Of a stretch of 64,000 nt of DNA, positions 11,001-21,388 are shown one piece after another; the first letter of the stretch is position 1; the number at the start of each line of letters is the position of its first letter. The notes under the pieces are model-generated. The model searched no databases. It had not been told where the DNA came from and saw only the letters and a list, made by a program, of their open reading frames with translations. The position numbers and the translations under genes are program-made. This DNA comes from Atkinsonella hypoxylon (Eukaryota > Ascomycota > Sordariomycetes > Hypocreales > Clavicipitaceae). Where the stretch lies: positions 1-64,000 of the forward strand of contig JFHB01000169.1 of the NCBI GenBank assembly GCA_000729835.1, given 5' to 3'.

Positions 11001-12774
11001 ATGGAGCTGGGTGTCCGGAATATCGACAATGACACCCGCGGGTGGATCATGTGCGTCGTCAGTGGCATAGGTGCGTTATCAGATGGCCCCCTCGAATGCA
11101 ATTTGCGTGGTTCGACTAAAGAGTGCCTGAATAGCGTGCATCGCCGGCGCCTCAATCATCTGTGTGGATTACATCGTCCGCCTGTTCCCGGGCAAGCACA
11201 GTTTTCGCGTTCAGGACAGCAACGTCTTCTTAGCAAGCTCTCTGTCCCTGAGCTTTGGTGTAATGGTAAGCATGCGCAAACCTACCTGCGATGAACACAT
11301 TCCAGGCAGGCAGACTAACAGGCATGGTGCTCGACTCCAGATGTTCTCTGCGTTATATAGCATGCTTCCCGAAAGCAAAGATTACCTCGAAAAGGACGGT
11401 TGGGATGATCAACCCGCCGGCCTCCTAATCATGGGCTGTTTCATCGGGGGATTTTTTGGCATACAGGCCGTATCGCGCCTGTTGCATCAACATATGCCCT
11501 CTCATGTCGTCGACTGCGACCATACCCACGACGATGCGCTGCCCACACAGGAAAGCGACTCGCGCAACCACAGACGCAGACAGTCTCGGGTCAGCAGAGC
11601 CCGTAGGCGCCTGTCCGGGCCGCGATCATCGCATGCGCACGCTGTGAAGTTTGACGCCGAGCGTGCAGCAGGCGGAAATGGCATTGCTCATGCCACTGAC
11701 TCTACGCCCTTGTTACAATCGATGGTAGAGACGGATAACAATGAAGTCCAGAGTCATAAATCGCAGCAGCGACATGCCTCCGCTAGAGGTGGTGAAATGC
11801 CGCAACAGCCTACAAGTCCACCATCATCTGCTCGACACCGTGCCACAACTGATGTAGAGGCTATAACGCGCCGACCATCTATGTATGATGGACTGATGTC
11901 CTTCGTCAAGGACACCAAATGCAACTGCGACGAAGGGGGCTCATGCTACGGCTACACCGATCCATGTGGTCAAGAATGCTTCAAACATTTGTCTACACGA
12001 TCATCACAACGAGCATCACAAAGTGGCTCTCGCCTTCCCGCCATGATACGAACAACCACGGGACCATTCTTCCCGCAATCTGGTTCCGTCTTTCACGGCG
12101 CCGGACACGATCACGCCCATGAGGGTGATCAACCAATAAGCCCCTTATTTCGCACCAGCAGGGCTGCCTCTCGCGAGCCTCTCCTCTCACCCACCGACGA
12201 ACAGCCCGAGAATGAGTCCGATGGTTGGTCCACCTGCTCATCAGCCCAGCATGCCGATATCGAAAACCAACAACATCATCATCACGTTCCCGCGAACGCC
12301 TTCCTCTCTATTGGCCTCCAGACATCCATTGCCATTGCTCTCCATAAATTTCCAGAAGGATTCATCACGTACGCCACCAACCATGCTAACCCCGCGCTCG
12401 GCTTCAACGTATTCATGGCACTCTTCGTGCACAACATATCCGAAGGTTTCGCCATGTGTTTACCCCTGTACATGGCTCTCGGTTCACGTTGGCGTGCAAT
12501 TTTCTGGTCTACCGTCTTAGGAGGGATGTCTCAACCTGTTGGAGCCGGCATGGCGGCACTATGGTTCAAGCTTGCACAGAGATCAAACATCTCTCCCAAT
12601 GCAGTCGTGTATGCATGCCTCTTTGCCCTCACATCGGGAATCATGGTCAGCGTCGGATTGCAGCTATTTGTTGAGGGACTGAGCCTGAATCATAATCGCA
12701 ACCTGTGTATATTCTTTGGATTCTTAGGCATGGTAATCCTGGGTTTGAGTAATGCATTATTTGCGGCACATTAG
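11001..12774 (+). CDS. ZRT3: ZIP-family zinc transporter (Zrt3-like)
   Basis: Membrane transporter of the ZIP family, which moves Zn2+ toward the cytosol; the closest known type is yeast Zrt3, which releases zinc from the vacuole. 544 residues, introns 11071-11134 and 11266-11340. Membrane segments lie near the N-terminus and in the last 160 residues. The two signature metal-site helices are visible: HKFPEG at about 402-407 and HNISEG at about 431-436. Between the halves is a long hydrophilic loop rich in His, Arg and Ser, with a HHHH run just before the C-terminal membrane block, as expected for a zinc-sensing or binding loop. Start ATG at 11001 gives a hydrophobic first helix after splicing. 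Vacuolar location is inferred from similarity only. Confidence 0.88.
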
Positions 12775-13238
12775 CCTCGACCTGCGACGCTCCGTGTTTT
12801 TCTTTTTTTTCTCTTTTTCCGAAACTAGGAAGGGACAAAATGATAGAAACTGGGAGTATAGGCGTAAAATTGTTTTTCGGTTTTTTTTTTTTTCCATTGA
12901 TAAAAAAAACATTGAATAAATTGGCTTTTCATTAGTACACAAGCAAAGTGTTAGCAATTATCCCAATATACACCCACCTTCAAAAGTGCGATTAAAATTC
13001 ATATAGCGACCATTATGATTGTCCTCTAGATGCATGCAAATAGATTTTTTTATTCGTTCCTGCCCAGGACCTTGACGTAATCTGCTTGTGCTAAAAACAT
13101 AAGCGCCATTGTTGCTTCGTAAGACCGAAATGTTTTCCCATCCTTACATCACATGTACTCGTCTATAAATCGTATACCAGGGTTGTCATAGTCTAATCCC
13201 TCGTCAAAGAAAACTAAGATACTGGTGGTGTCAGCAAG
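12775..13238. other. Convergent 3' region between ZIP transporter and TFIIIA
   Basis: Holds the 3' ends of two genes running toward each other. Several T-rich and A-rich runs (12797-12818, 12876-12910) suit 3' processing for both strands, but no precise signal is assigned. Confidence 0.5.
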
Positions 13239-14810
13239 CTACGGCCCGGCCAAGCTAGGATCTACGTCTAAATCTGGTTCGTGCGGAACCCCGCTTTTTA
13301 GAAACAATAGGTTGGCCTCGTCTTGAAGCCACTCATCTCTAGGAGGGCCATGATCCATTTGCATTGTAAACATATCGTCTTGGTCCATTGGTGCCGACCA
13401 GGACGGTGGACTGAAGTCCTGGTCAAAAAGAGATTGCTCCGACAAGGCATTCATATCGGTCATGAAGGGAGCTTGATCGTTGGTGGTGGGCGGGGGCTCG
13501 TGACCCTTGGCAAGATGGACTTGTAGGTCGTGATAGCGTGTGAAACCTTCGTTGCACTCCGCGCAGAAGATAGTTTGTTTGAGTAGGTTCGCTACGCCGG
13601 TGAGTTCGTCGATCAGCGAGGCTGGGTCGTTGGAGGACTCAGTCTTGGAAAGCTTGGGGCGCTCATGCCCAAGGTGGATGAAGCGAATGTGATCTTCCAT
13701 CCGGACTTTTGTGCTGAACTTCTGGCCACACCCGCGTTCGTTTGACCAGGCTTCGAAATCGGGTCCCGCGAGATCGACCTGGCCGCAGACGAAGCGGAAT
13801 CCTTCATGGGCCGTGAGAACGTGAGCCTTGAGGTTGGAGTTTTTGGTGAACTTCTTGTGGCAGCCTGGGTGTGTGCAGGCATGAGTCTTGCGATCCTTGA
13901 CCGTCTTCCCGGAGTGATGCATGTCGACGTGCTGGTCAAGCTCCCATCTCGAGGTAGATTTAAATTCGCAGAAGAGGCAATTCTGGTGTTCCTTTTTCAG
14001 ATGGGCTTGGAGAAGCAATTCGGTCGTAAAGCCTACGCGTTGTTGCGTGCCATCAGCTGCTTGTTGTTGGCCGCACTCGCCGCACCAGAATTTGAGATCC
14101 CCGTGGACCTTATCGCGGTGTCTCTTCAGGGCCGGTTTTGAATCGAATGACTCTGTGCAGTCTTGCTCGGGGCAGGCGTACGCGCGCATGTTCAGGTGCT
14201 CTTTGCGGACGTGCTTTGTGAGGGTCTCCCTTTTCCTGAAACTTTGGCCGCAGTCTTGACAGCGGAAGCGGTCTGCGCCCTCGTGAACGGCTTGATGGCG
14301 TTTCAATCTGGTGCCGGTGAGGAAGCTCTTTCCACAACCTGGGACCTGGCAGCCATATTTGCGTTCGTTGGTGTGGGCGGCTTTTATGTGTTGCTTCAGA
14401 TGCTTGTCTTCGATGTAGTTCTTGTCACAGCCGTCATAGGGGCATTTGAACGGACGAGAGTTGGTATGGGAATTGAGATGGTCTCGCAATCGGGCCGGGC
14501 GGTTGTATGTCTTGGGACAGCCAGGCCATGTGCAGGCTAAAGTTTTCAGGTCTGATGGGAATCTGGCCCGCGGTGTTGTGGCAGCGGTAGCTGGTGATGC
14601 GGCGTCTGCTGTTGAACTCGGCGTCTGGACTGTGGTATAGTCATCATCTCTGTCGTCATTGTCTACTAAATTGTCAGTATAGAGATTTGTCTTGCCCATA
14701 CTCTGGGGTAGGGATAGAACGCAACTGCATTGTGAAGATGCATCGTCAGCATGCAGCCTCTTGGCGGGCAAGGCCCCGACAGCTTCTTCGATAGCACGAC
14801 GTTTACTCAT
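13239..14810 (-). CDS. PZF1: C2H2 zinc-finger protein, transcription factor IIIA type
   Basis: Intronless 523-residue protein with a tandem array of about nine C2H2 fingers (roughly residues 90-400) plus a separated last finger near 425-450. This is the arrangement known for fungal TFIIIA, which binds the internal control region of 5S rRNA genes and recruits TFIIIC and RNA polymerase III. Fingers begin with CTWPGC, CPYDGC, CQVPGC and CQDCG, with His pairs such as HLNSH and HQAVH. The sixth finger has a long insertion between its Cys and His pairs, and the ninth has a long loop between its two cysteines; both are known to vary in TFIIIA. The C-terminus is acidic (DQDDMF, DVDPSL). The N-terminus carries basic KRR, a possible nuclear signal. 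TFIIIA is the best call; another multi-finger regulator is the alternative. Confidence 0.85.
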   Translation of the reverse strand: MSKRRAIEEAVGALPAKRLHADDASSQCSCVLSLPQSMGKTNLYTDNLVDNDDRDDDYTTVQTPSSTADAASPATAATTPRARFPSDLKTLACTWPGCPKTYNRPARLRDHLNSHTNSRPFKCPYDGCDKNYIEDKHLKQHIKAAHTNERKYGCQVPGCGKSFLTGTRLKRHQAVHEGADRFRCQDCGQSFRKRETLTKHVRKEHLNMRAYACPEQDCTESFDSKPALKRHRDKVHGDLKFWCGECGQQQAADGTQQRVGFTTELLLQAHLKKEHQNCLFCEFKSTSRWELDQHVDMHHSGKTVKDRKTHACTHPGCHKKFTKNSNLKAHVLTAHEGFRFVCGQVDLAGPDFEAWSNERGCGQKFSTKVRMEDHIRFIHLGHERPKLSKTESSNDPASLIDELTGVANLLKQTIFCAECNEGFTRYHDLQVHLAKGHEPPPTTNDQAPFMTDMNALSEQSLFDQDFSPPSWSAPMDQDDMFTMQMDHGPPRDEWLQDEANLLFLKSGVPHEPDLDVDPSLAGP

Positions 14811-15191
14811 ATCTGCTGAAGGTCAATTGGGCAGATATGTACCAACGCAGTTGTACTATTTGAGCCATAGCTTGCACGAAAGGCGCGGTGGTGGGTGAAT
14901 CAGCGGCAGAATAGAGGTTTGATGAAGGCGGTGTCAAGAAATTTTTTAGTTGGTCACGACCAATAAAGCTGTTTGAGCTAACTAATGTTGAGCCTATCGA
15001 GACCCCACATCGCTTGGGGGCTAGAGTCGGGGAAGCCACGGCAAAACCTAGCTCAATGTTCCCCAATTGAGGCTGCAATTTTTACGAGGCTGATGCTCTG
15101 AGCCAGCCCATTCATCACCGCGACCTTTCTGCGACACGCTTGGTTTTCTCCCCTCCCGCACAACATATCCAACCTCCGCTTTCTTGTCAAT
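14811..15191. promoter_or_regulatory. Shared divergent promoter of TFIIIA and RPB6 genes
   Basis: The two start codons lie 381 bases apart on opposite strands, so both genes must draw on this short region. A pyrimidine-rich stretch just before RPB6 (15140-15180) resembles fungal transcript starts. No factor site can be named with confidence. Confidence 0.55.
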
Positions 15192-15838
15192 ATGTCCGAC
15201 TTTGGCGATGATGATGTTGGCGCCGGCGGGTGAGTTTATTCAATCTGGTCTCTGCACTAGCGATGAATCCTCGAACTAACAGCGCGTAGCGACGAGCCTA
15301 TGCTCGAGGAAGAGGATGTCACCGAATACTACGAGCCCGAGGTGGTGGATGATGAGGATGGCGAGCGCGCTGAGAATGGCGACGATGCAGACAATGTCAT
15401 TGTCTCTGGCGACCCGTCGGCGGCTGCCAATGCTGCTAAAGGCGAAAAGTCCATCAAGGACAAGAAGATTCCAGAAGCGGAACGCACAACCACGCCATAC
15501 ATGACGAAATATGAACGAGCACGAATCTTGGGCACGCGAGCCCTGCAGATCAGGTATGATGGTCTTTGGCAAGGATGCACGGATGCATCACTAACTAGTG
15601 ACAATAGCATGAATGCGCCAGTGCTGGTGGACCTCGAAGGCGAAACAGACCCGCTTCAAATCGCTATCAAGGAACTTCGAGAAAAGAAGATTCCCTTGAT
15701 TGTGCGACGATATCTCCCCGACGGCTAGTAAGTAGCTCTTCGTGCCAAGGCGCAGCACTGTTGTGAGGTACTGAAGATTTCGACAATTAACAATATCCCA
15801 GCTATGAGGACTGGACATGCGAAGAGCTGCTACAATAA
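15192..15838 (+). CDS. RPO26: RNA polymerase I, II and III shared subunit Rpb6 (ABC23)
   Basis: Small subunit common to all three nuclear RNA polymerases, where it helps hold the clamp and largest subunit. 152 residues in four exons (introns 15230-15289, 15554-15607, 15728-15801). The acidic N-terminal half (EEEDVTEYYEPE, DDEDGE) is followed by the conserved core: TPYMTKYERARILGTRALQI, NAPVLVDLEGETDPLQIA, KKIPLIVRRYLPDG and the end YEDWTCEELLQ. The length fits fungal Rpb6. The end is short, with the terminal EEL helix but few residues after it. It is divergent from TFIIIA, so two parts of the RNA polymerase III system share a promoter. Confidence 0.96.
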
Positions 15839-17297
15839 TCGGAACAAATTAATCACTTTCAAGCCCTATTGTTGGTCCTAGGGCACGTCGCTTTTCGCTT
15901 ACGGATGCGGCGCTCATTACGACGAAAGCAGGCCGTTATCAAAATCACGGCATCCTCTCGAAAATGGCATTCACCCTCGCGGCTGAGTCCTCCGGTCGTC
16001 ATGTACTTTTCATCAGCGCGGCGTTTTGATATTCAGGTCGAAAATGTTGGGCATAGATAAATTGGAGAGAAAGACACGGATCCGTCCGACACTACGGAGA
16101 TACGCTCGGAACGTTTGATTCTGGGTTCACGGTCATGTGTTGAACATTTGTTGCGGGTACAAACCTGGCACATGATGGTGAACGGATACCGTGAGCTCTC
16201 CATTCAGTTCGCAACGAGCTCTTGTTTGCATGGTCAGGGTACGGGTTTATTTTGCATCAACTAAATTAACATGTTCCTAGTTGAAATGCTATGGACGCCG
16301 GAACCTTAGCCGTTCAAAGATACCTGTCCTGCCAGAATTCGAGTTGGTGTGATGACTCAATTATCATGAGCACGTAAACAATATCACCTCGCAGCAACCG
16401 TGATATGTTGTAGATGCCGGATAATGACGATGTTCCCCGCTAAGCAAATTGCCTTGCTGGACATACGGTCAGAGACCCGAGTTCACCCCTGTTTCCCTTG
16501 TGTACGTCGATTGCCCGCACAGCAGTTTAACAACGAGCGAAATCCAACACTGAACTTTGCAGTCAACTCGAGAGTACAGACCATGAGATACTCACATGTA
16601 CGACACTGGAACAAGAGCACAGCGCTGACACCGAATAGTCGATTTCCCGCTTCATCACGATAATGGCATCCAGGGAATGAAGGCACGATCGAATCAGCCC
16701 CGCCCATCAACTCGCTGTCGAACACAGCTTGGACCAAATCAAGGGTACAGTGTCCCTGTGCCATGCCTGGCCTTCGCTTCTCATTTCAAATACGACATCT
16801 GGACCATTGGCCTAGACCTTGATACGGTGGCCGCAAAGTGGTCATTCCGCGAGGGACGCTTCGAAGGGCGGAGCATAAGAGGTGAGGTCATGCCTGGTGG
16901 AGGCGGTAGGAATGGAACAAAGCTTATGTATGGAGTCCTCGCTTATCTGCCCTTGCTCCATGCTTTTTACTCTTCCCTTGAACTCGTTTCTTTTTTCTTT
17001 TTTTCTTTTTTTTTTCTTTCCCTTTTCCTGTCCCTTTTATAGTGATATACAATTGTGTGCTTGGGTTACCCTTCTCGTGAACCCATGGTAAAACTGTTGG
17101 TCTGACAGGCTGTCCCCTAGACAGAATGATTGTGCGCAATCACGGAGAAAACAATAAGCTCCAAGCAGCGCACCTGAGCACGCGGCACAACCTCGTCACC
17201 CACGATGGAGACCATCATCATATTCATGCAGACCAAAGGCATGAGAGTGGGAAAAGGAGGGGTGCTGGATAAGCTTCGACAGATTCTGAGGGGAGTA
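15839..17297. other. Gene-free stretch
   Basis: No supported gene. A T-rich run at 16985-17030 is present. Reading frames are short (at most 121 residues) and have no family features. Confidence 0.5.
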
Positions 17298-17612
17298 CAG
17301 TAAATCTCGGGTCCAGACCATGTGTGCGTTGGTCCAGAGCGGGTGTATTTTTGGGCAGAATGGTATATGCCCAGCATATGCTGAGCATATACTAATTACG
17401 TAGTATTAACTTCTGAGCAAGAGATCTAGAGTCTATAGAGCGTGCATTTATATAGCACTATACTACTAGATATTAGTGCATATACTACTCAATATAAAAA
17501 TGTTTAATTCGCACTAATACACTGTGTAATTAGCATATGCCAAACTCTTTACCGACCCGTTTTGGACCCGCTCTGGACCAACGCACACATGGTCTGGACC
17601 TGAGATTTACTG
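17298..17612. mobile_element. Miniature inverted-repeat element (MITE-like)
   Basis: A 315-base element bounded by near-perfect terminal inverted repeats: 17298-17344 matches the reverse complement of 17566-17612 over 47 bases with one difference. Weaker similarity continues outward through a GGGG block on both sides and inward through GCATATGC-type palindromes. The interior is AT-rich with no reading frame, as for a non-autonomous DNA transposon. A related, mutated end is at 430-510. I could not define a target-site duplication, so the superfamily is open. Confidence 0.8.
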
Positions 17613-18344
17613 GAACCCCTGGGGGGGATTCCCCGCCCAGGCGTCAGGCGTCAGGTGTCATGCCGACGCGAAGCAGCTGTGGTGGAGACATGACGTCGTG
17701 ACGTGACTCAATAAGTTTGCTCTCATAGATGAGCCCTGTATATAATTACAAAAGAGAGGTATGTATGTTGTTGTTTTACAGCTTTTGCAATTTTCTCCCT
17801 TCAGCGCTGCGTAATACTATGTCAGTCGCCCCCACTTGCTGTCTAGGTAGGTAGGTAGCTTCCTCGCAGTAACGGCCTCGCAGTAACGGCCTCGCAGTAA
17901 CGGCCTCGCCATGAGCGGAAGCGAGGTTCTTGGCTCGTACAAGAGGCATAAGAAGCATATTATATCCCCCCTCGCCCCAACGCCAACGCGGCAGTGGTCT
18001 CTTTGCCCCCGCTCGCTTAAAAAAGTCTAAAAAAAGGTTGGCCAAGCGTTGGTTTTTGCTCACAGCTCTGCGGAGACGGCCAAAGACGAACGGCGCTTGC
18101 CGTGTGCTGGCATAATTGAGGTGCCTGGGCGTAAAAGTGGAGTATCAGACTCTAAAACGCTCTACCATGATTAACGTCACTACTGTCGCATCACAATGTC
18201 CAAGGCCGATGACGAGTCTACGATGAAAATTGGATTCATGGAAGCAAAGTTGAGTCTCAATGCGTTCTAGCCCCCGACTGTCATTGATGCGGTGTAGTCG
18301 TACAGGCTTAGATTCGATTGACAGTTCTCTTGTGAGAGGTCAGA

Positions 18345-18377
<33 letters not shown>

Positions 18378-18721
18378 CCACCTGCGGAACCTCCGGGCTC
18401 CCCTGCGGCCGACTTCTATTCGTGAAATGCATCCAGAAAACGATTGACCCCTCACACAGATTAATTTAATCACCGTAATAATAAGCTTGACCCCGGCCGG
18501 GCTGCATAAAAACGACGTCAGGGCTCCGCTCGGCTGTTCAGGTGTATGTATTCGGTTTTTCTACTTAAGTCCCTGCTCGAGCCGCTTGTTTGAGTCCATC
18601 AAGCTCGACACATTCGATCAACAACAGAATATCAGACTACTACACTCTATTCTATCCCATTCCATTCCATTCCTCATACACTCCAGACAGTGCTCATCAA
18701 TCAGCAAACTTACCCGCAAAA
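17613..18721. other. Upstream region of the secreted cysteine-rich protein gene
   Basis: No supported gene. It contains the 14-base tandem repeat at 17862-17909 and a run of 28 T at 18350-18377. The 18540-18720 part is pyrimidine- and CA-rich like a fungal 5' leader. Confidence 0.5.
17862..17909. repeat. 14-base tandem repeat, three copies
   Basis: Unit CCTCGCAGTAACGG occurs three times in a row, followed by a partial unit, with no mismatch that I see. It lies just after a GGTAGGTAGGTAG block. Confidence 0.85.
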
Positions 18722-19259
18722 ATGAAGTTCTCCATTGTCGCTGCCCTCGCCTCCGCGGCCGTCGTCTCTGCTTCACCCGTTGAGAAGCTCGAATTGGGTG
18801 GTGTAAGTTGCTCTGCACGCCGCACATACCCAAATACAGCCTCTTGGCATTCTGTTTTGATCATGCACATCAAACCACACGACAAAATTTCTTTTCAATC
18901 GTCTACACGCCATCTCATGAATCAATCGCTAACATCATCCTCAGGTCCTCCTCTGCACAGGCATCAATCAAACTGGCGTGTGCAAATACGGCCGCTATCC
19001 CCTCACGGATCTGCCCTACGAACCCAAATGCCATGACCTTGAGGCGCCGTTCTATGAAAACATAAACACCTTTGCTGTCGACGGCAACATTGAGTGCTCC
19101 CCACACAACTACAAGTGCGCCCACCGTGAGCACTGCCACAGTGGCACTGGGTGCTCGCCTGGCGTCATCGACTTCAACTCCGCGTCTAAGTTCAATCTTA
19201 GCGCCATTGGGGGTTGGAACAACTACTTCCGTAGCTTCGACTGCCGAATGAAGAACTAG
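18722..19259 (+). CDS. Small cysteine-rich secreted protein (effector-like)
   Basis: 131-residue protein from two exons (intron 18803-18944, phase 0). Residues 1-18 form a clear signal peptide (MKFSIVAALASAAVVSA), so it is likely secreted. The mature part has eight cysteines at about 31, 40, 56, 78, 85, 91, 97 and 127, an even number that suits four disulfides. The spacing CTGxNxTGxC, then a CHDL word and an FAVDG word, recalls the single-domain beta/gamma-crystallin-like pattern found in some fungal small secreted proteins; that link is inferred from pattern only. Small size, signal peptide, Cys content and a transposable element 1.1 kb upstream are common in host-interaction effectors, but function is unknown. 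No toxin family is recognised. Confidence 0.82.
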
Positions 19260-19824
19260 GATGTCCCAACCTCAAACAAGAAGTGATATTCTATCATAAC
19301 AAATGAACTGAGGGCTTGATTGCTAGACCTTTGATGTACATGTATCGTTAACGTTAATTGGTGGGATCGAGGAGAGCAGGAAGTCTTGTTTTATTCAGGC
19401 TGAATGGATCAGGCTTACTAGCAAACTTCTACCTACGAGGGATGAGATGTACATGTCTAGAACAGAATTAGAAGAAGAAGGATAGAGTTAATAACCAGTC
19501 TTTACTATTTGATTTAGACAACAGCCTCATGACACTTGACTCCATATGACGGCATGGACATTTATTTACTCGGCATTCGACTGGAGATATCAACATTGCC
19601 GGGTGGGGTAAAGCTAAGCTAAGCCCCTCTCCTTCAACAACGGAAGCTCAAGCCCCCAATTATCCCAGGTATAGTTAAAGCAACCTCTTTCATACCGCCA
19701 TCATTCACACGGCGCGCGATTCCCGTCTCAGGACAACTGTAGTTACCATATCACCGCGCGCGCCAGAGCCAAAAAAAAAAAAGACAAACGAACAAATAGC
19801 ATCAGATAAGCCATTCCATCCACC
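19260..19824. other. Intergenic between secreted protein and formylglutathione hydrolase
   Basis: Contains the 3' end of the first gene and the promoter and leader of the second, with a CGCGCG-rich block and an A run (19770-19781) shortly before the start at 19825. No other feature seen. Confidence 0.5.
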
Positions 19825-20829
19825 ATGGCATTCAAAACCAACTCAACCATCACCTCCTTCGGCGGCACCATCCACAAGCTCACGCACGACTCCTCCACGA
19901 CCCAAACCCCCATGAACCTAAACCTCTTCATCCCCGGCTCCGCATCCTCCTCCCAGCCCGCCCCCGTCCTCATCTACCTCTCCGGCCTGACCTGCTCGCC
20001 GGACAACTGCACGGAAAAGGGCTTCCTCCACGCCCACGCCTCGCGCGTCGGCCTCGCCATCCTGTACCCCGATACCTCCCCGCGAGGCACAAATCACCCG
20101 GGCGAGCACGACGACTGGGACTTTGGCAGCGCGGCAAGCTTCTACGTCGACGCAACACAGCAGCCCTGGAGCGCAAACTACAACATGGAGAGCTACCTCA
20201 CGCGAGAACTCCCGGATCTGCTCTTCCAGGAATTCAAGCAGCTCGACGCCTCCAGGGTCTCCCTGTCAGGCCACTCGATGGGGGGCCACGGCGCCCTGAC
20301 GCTGTTCCTGAAGAACCCGCACAGGTACAAGAGCGTCAGCGCCTTTTCCCCCGTTTGCAACCCGTCTGAGTGCCCCTGGGGGGTCAAGGCCTTCACGGGG
20401 TACCTGGGCACTGACAAGGAGGAGTGGAAGAAGCACGATGCCACAGAGCTGGTGAAGAAGTGGACGGGAAACCTGAATTGTCTCATTGACGTGGTAATGT
20501 TTCGAGCTCCCCACCCTGAACGGCCGTTTTGTGTGCGAGTGTGGCCGTAGAGAACTGACAAACCTAGGGCACCGGTGACAATTTTTATAAAAACGGGCAA
20601 TTGTTGCCTGAGAACTTTGACAAAGCTGTCAAAGAGTCGGGCATTGATGGGCTGGTGATTCGATACCAAGATGTGAGTGTTTGATCCAGTATTTATAAAG
20701 GAGAGGGGGGAGATGATTCTAGACATGACTAACTTTTTATCACAGAGTTACGACCACTCGTATTTCTTTATATCCACTTTCGGAGAGGATCATGTCATGC
20801 ATGCGGCCAAGGCGCTTGGGCTGCTGTAG
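19825..20829 (+). CDS. S-formylglutathione hydrolase (esterase D family)
   Basis: Serine hydrolase that splits S-formylglutathione into glutathione and formate, the second step of glutathione-dependent formaldehyde detoxification in the cytosol. 285 residues, introns 20494-20567 and 20673-20745. The alpha/beta-hydrolase triad can be read: Ser151 in GHSMGGHG, Asp227 in GTGDNF and His262 in SYDHSYFF. Other family words are LSGLTCSPDNCTEKG and PDTSPRG. The length is normal for the family. The partner formaldehyde dehydrogenase is not in this window. Codon use in the first exon is strongly C-ending, consistent with good expression. Confidence 0.95.
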
Positions 20830-21388
20830 TTAAGGGACTGCGGCTGTGGATGGCAATGGTATATAGTGTGAGGCCAGGCACGACGGATGAACAAGTCATG
20901 GTCAAGACACAATTCATTGAAGGAAAAGAAAAAAACTGAGCAGATGTGATGTCGAGGGAGCACTATATTGAATTGCTCTATTAGCCTTGGCATTATGTAT
21001 CGTGAGTCAGCTGCCGGTAGAAAAAAATAACCCTACAAGCTTCTGTGCCAAGAGGTACTGTTGACTCCAGCTCGTTCTTCATTAGTCTGCTTGACGCAAA
21101 AATGCCGATGGCGTGATCCTGTACTCATAGACCCGTTGCCCGTCCTTCCCAGATACCCGCCATGCTCCTGATCCCATGAAAAGAATGGTACACGCAGTAG
21201 TAGTGATGATAAGAATATGATGGATGGAAAATAATTGACCCATTGACCCATGACTTGATAACGCCGCCCATCTGATCTTGACATGCCGCCGAAAAGAAAT
21301 ATAGGGTTTACAAAGAGGAAGCAACAGTTGAAAGAGAATAACAGCAGTGTTGCATGCGTTGACGCCATGACTGCCACATTCCTCTGCT
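20830..21388. other. Convergent 3' region between FGH and AFI1 genes
   Basis: The two genes run toward each other. Frames of 108 to 114 residues on the minus strand lie outside the AFI1 stop and have no features of protein. No other element seen. Confidence 0.5.

Noticed and set aside
13806..14259. Plus-strand frames of 111 and 112 codons
   Set aside because: Antisense to the TFIIIA zinc-finger array; no independent support.
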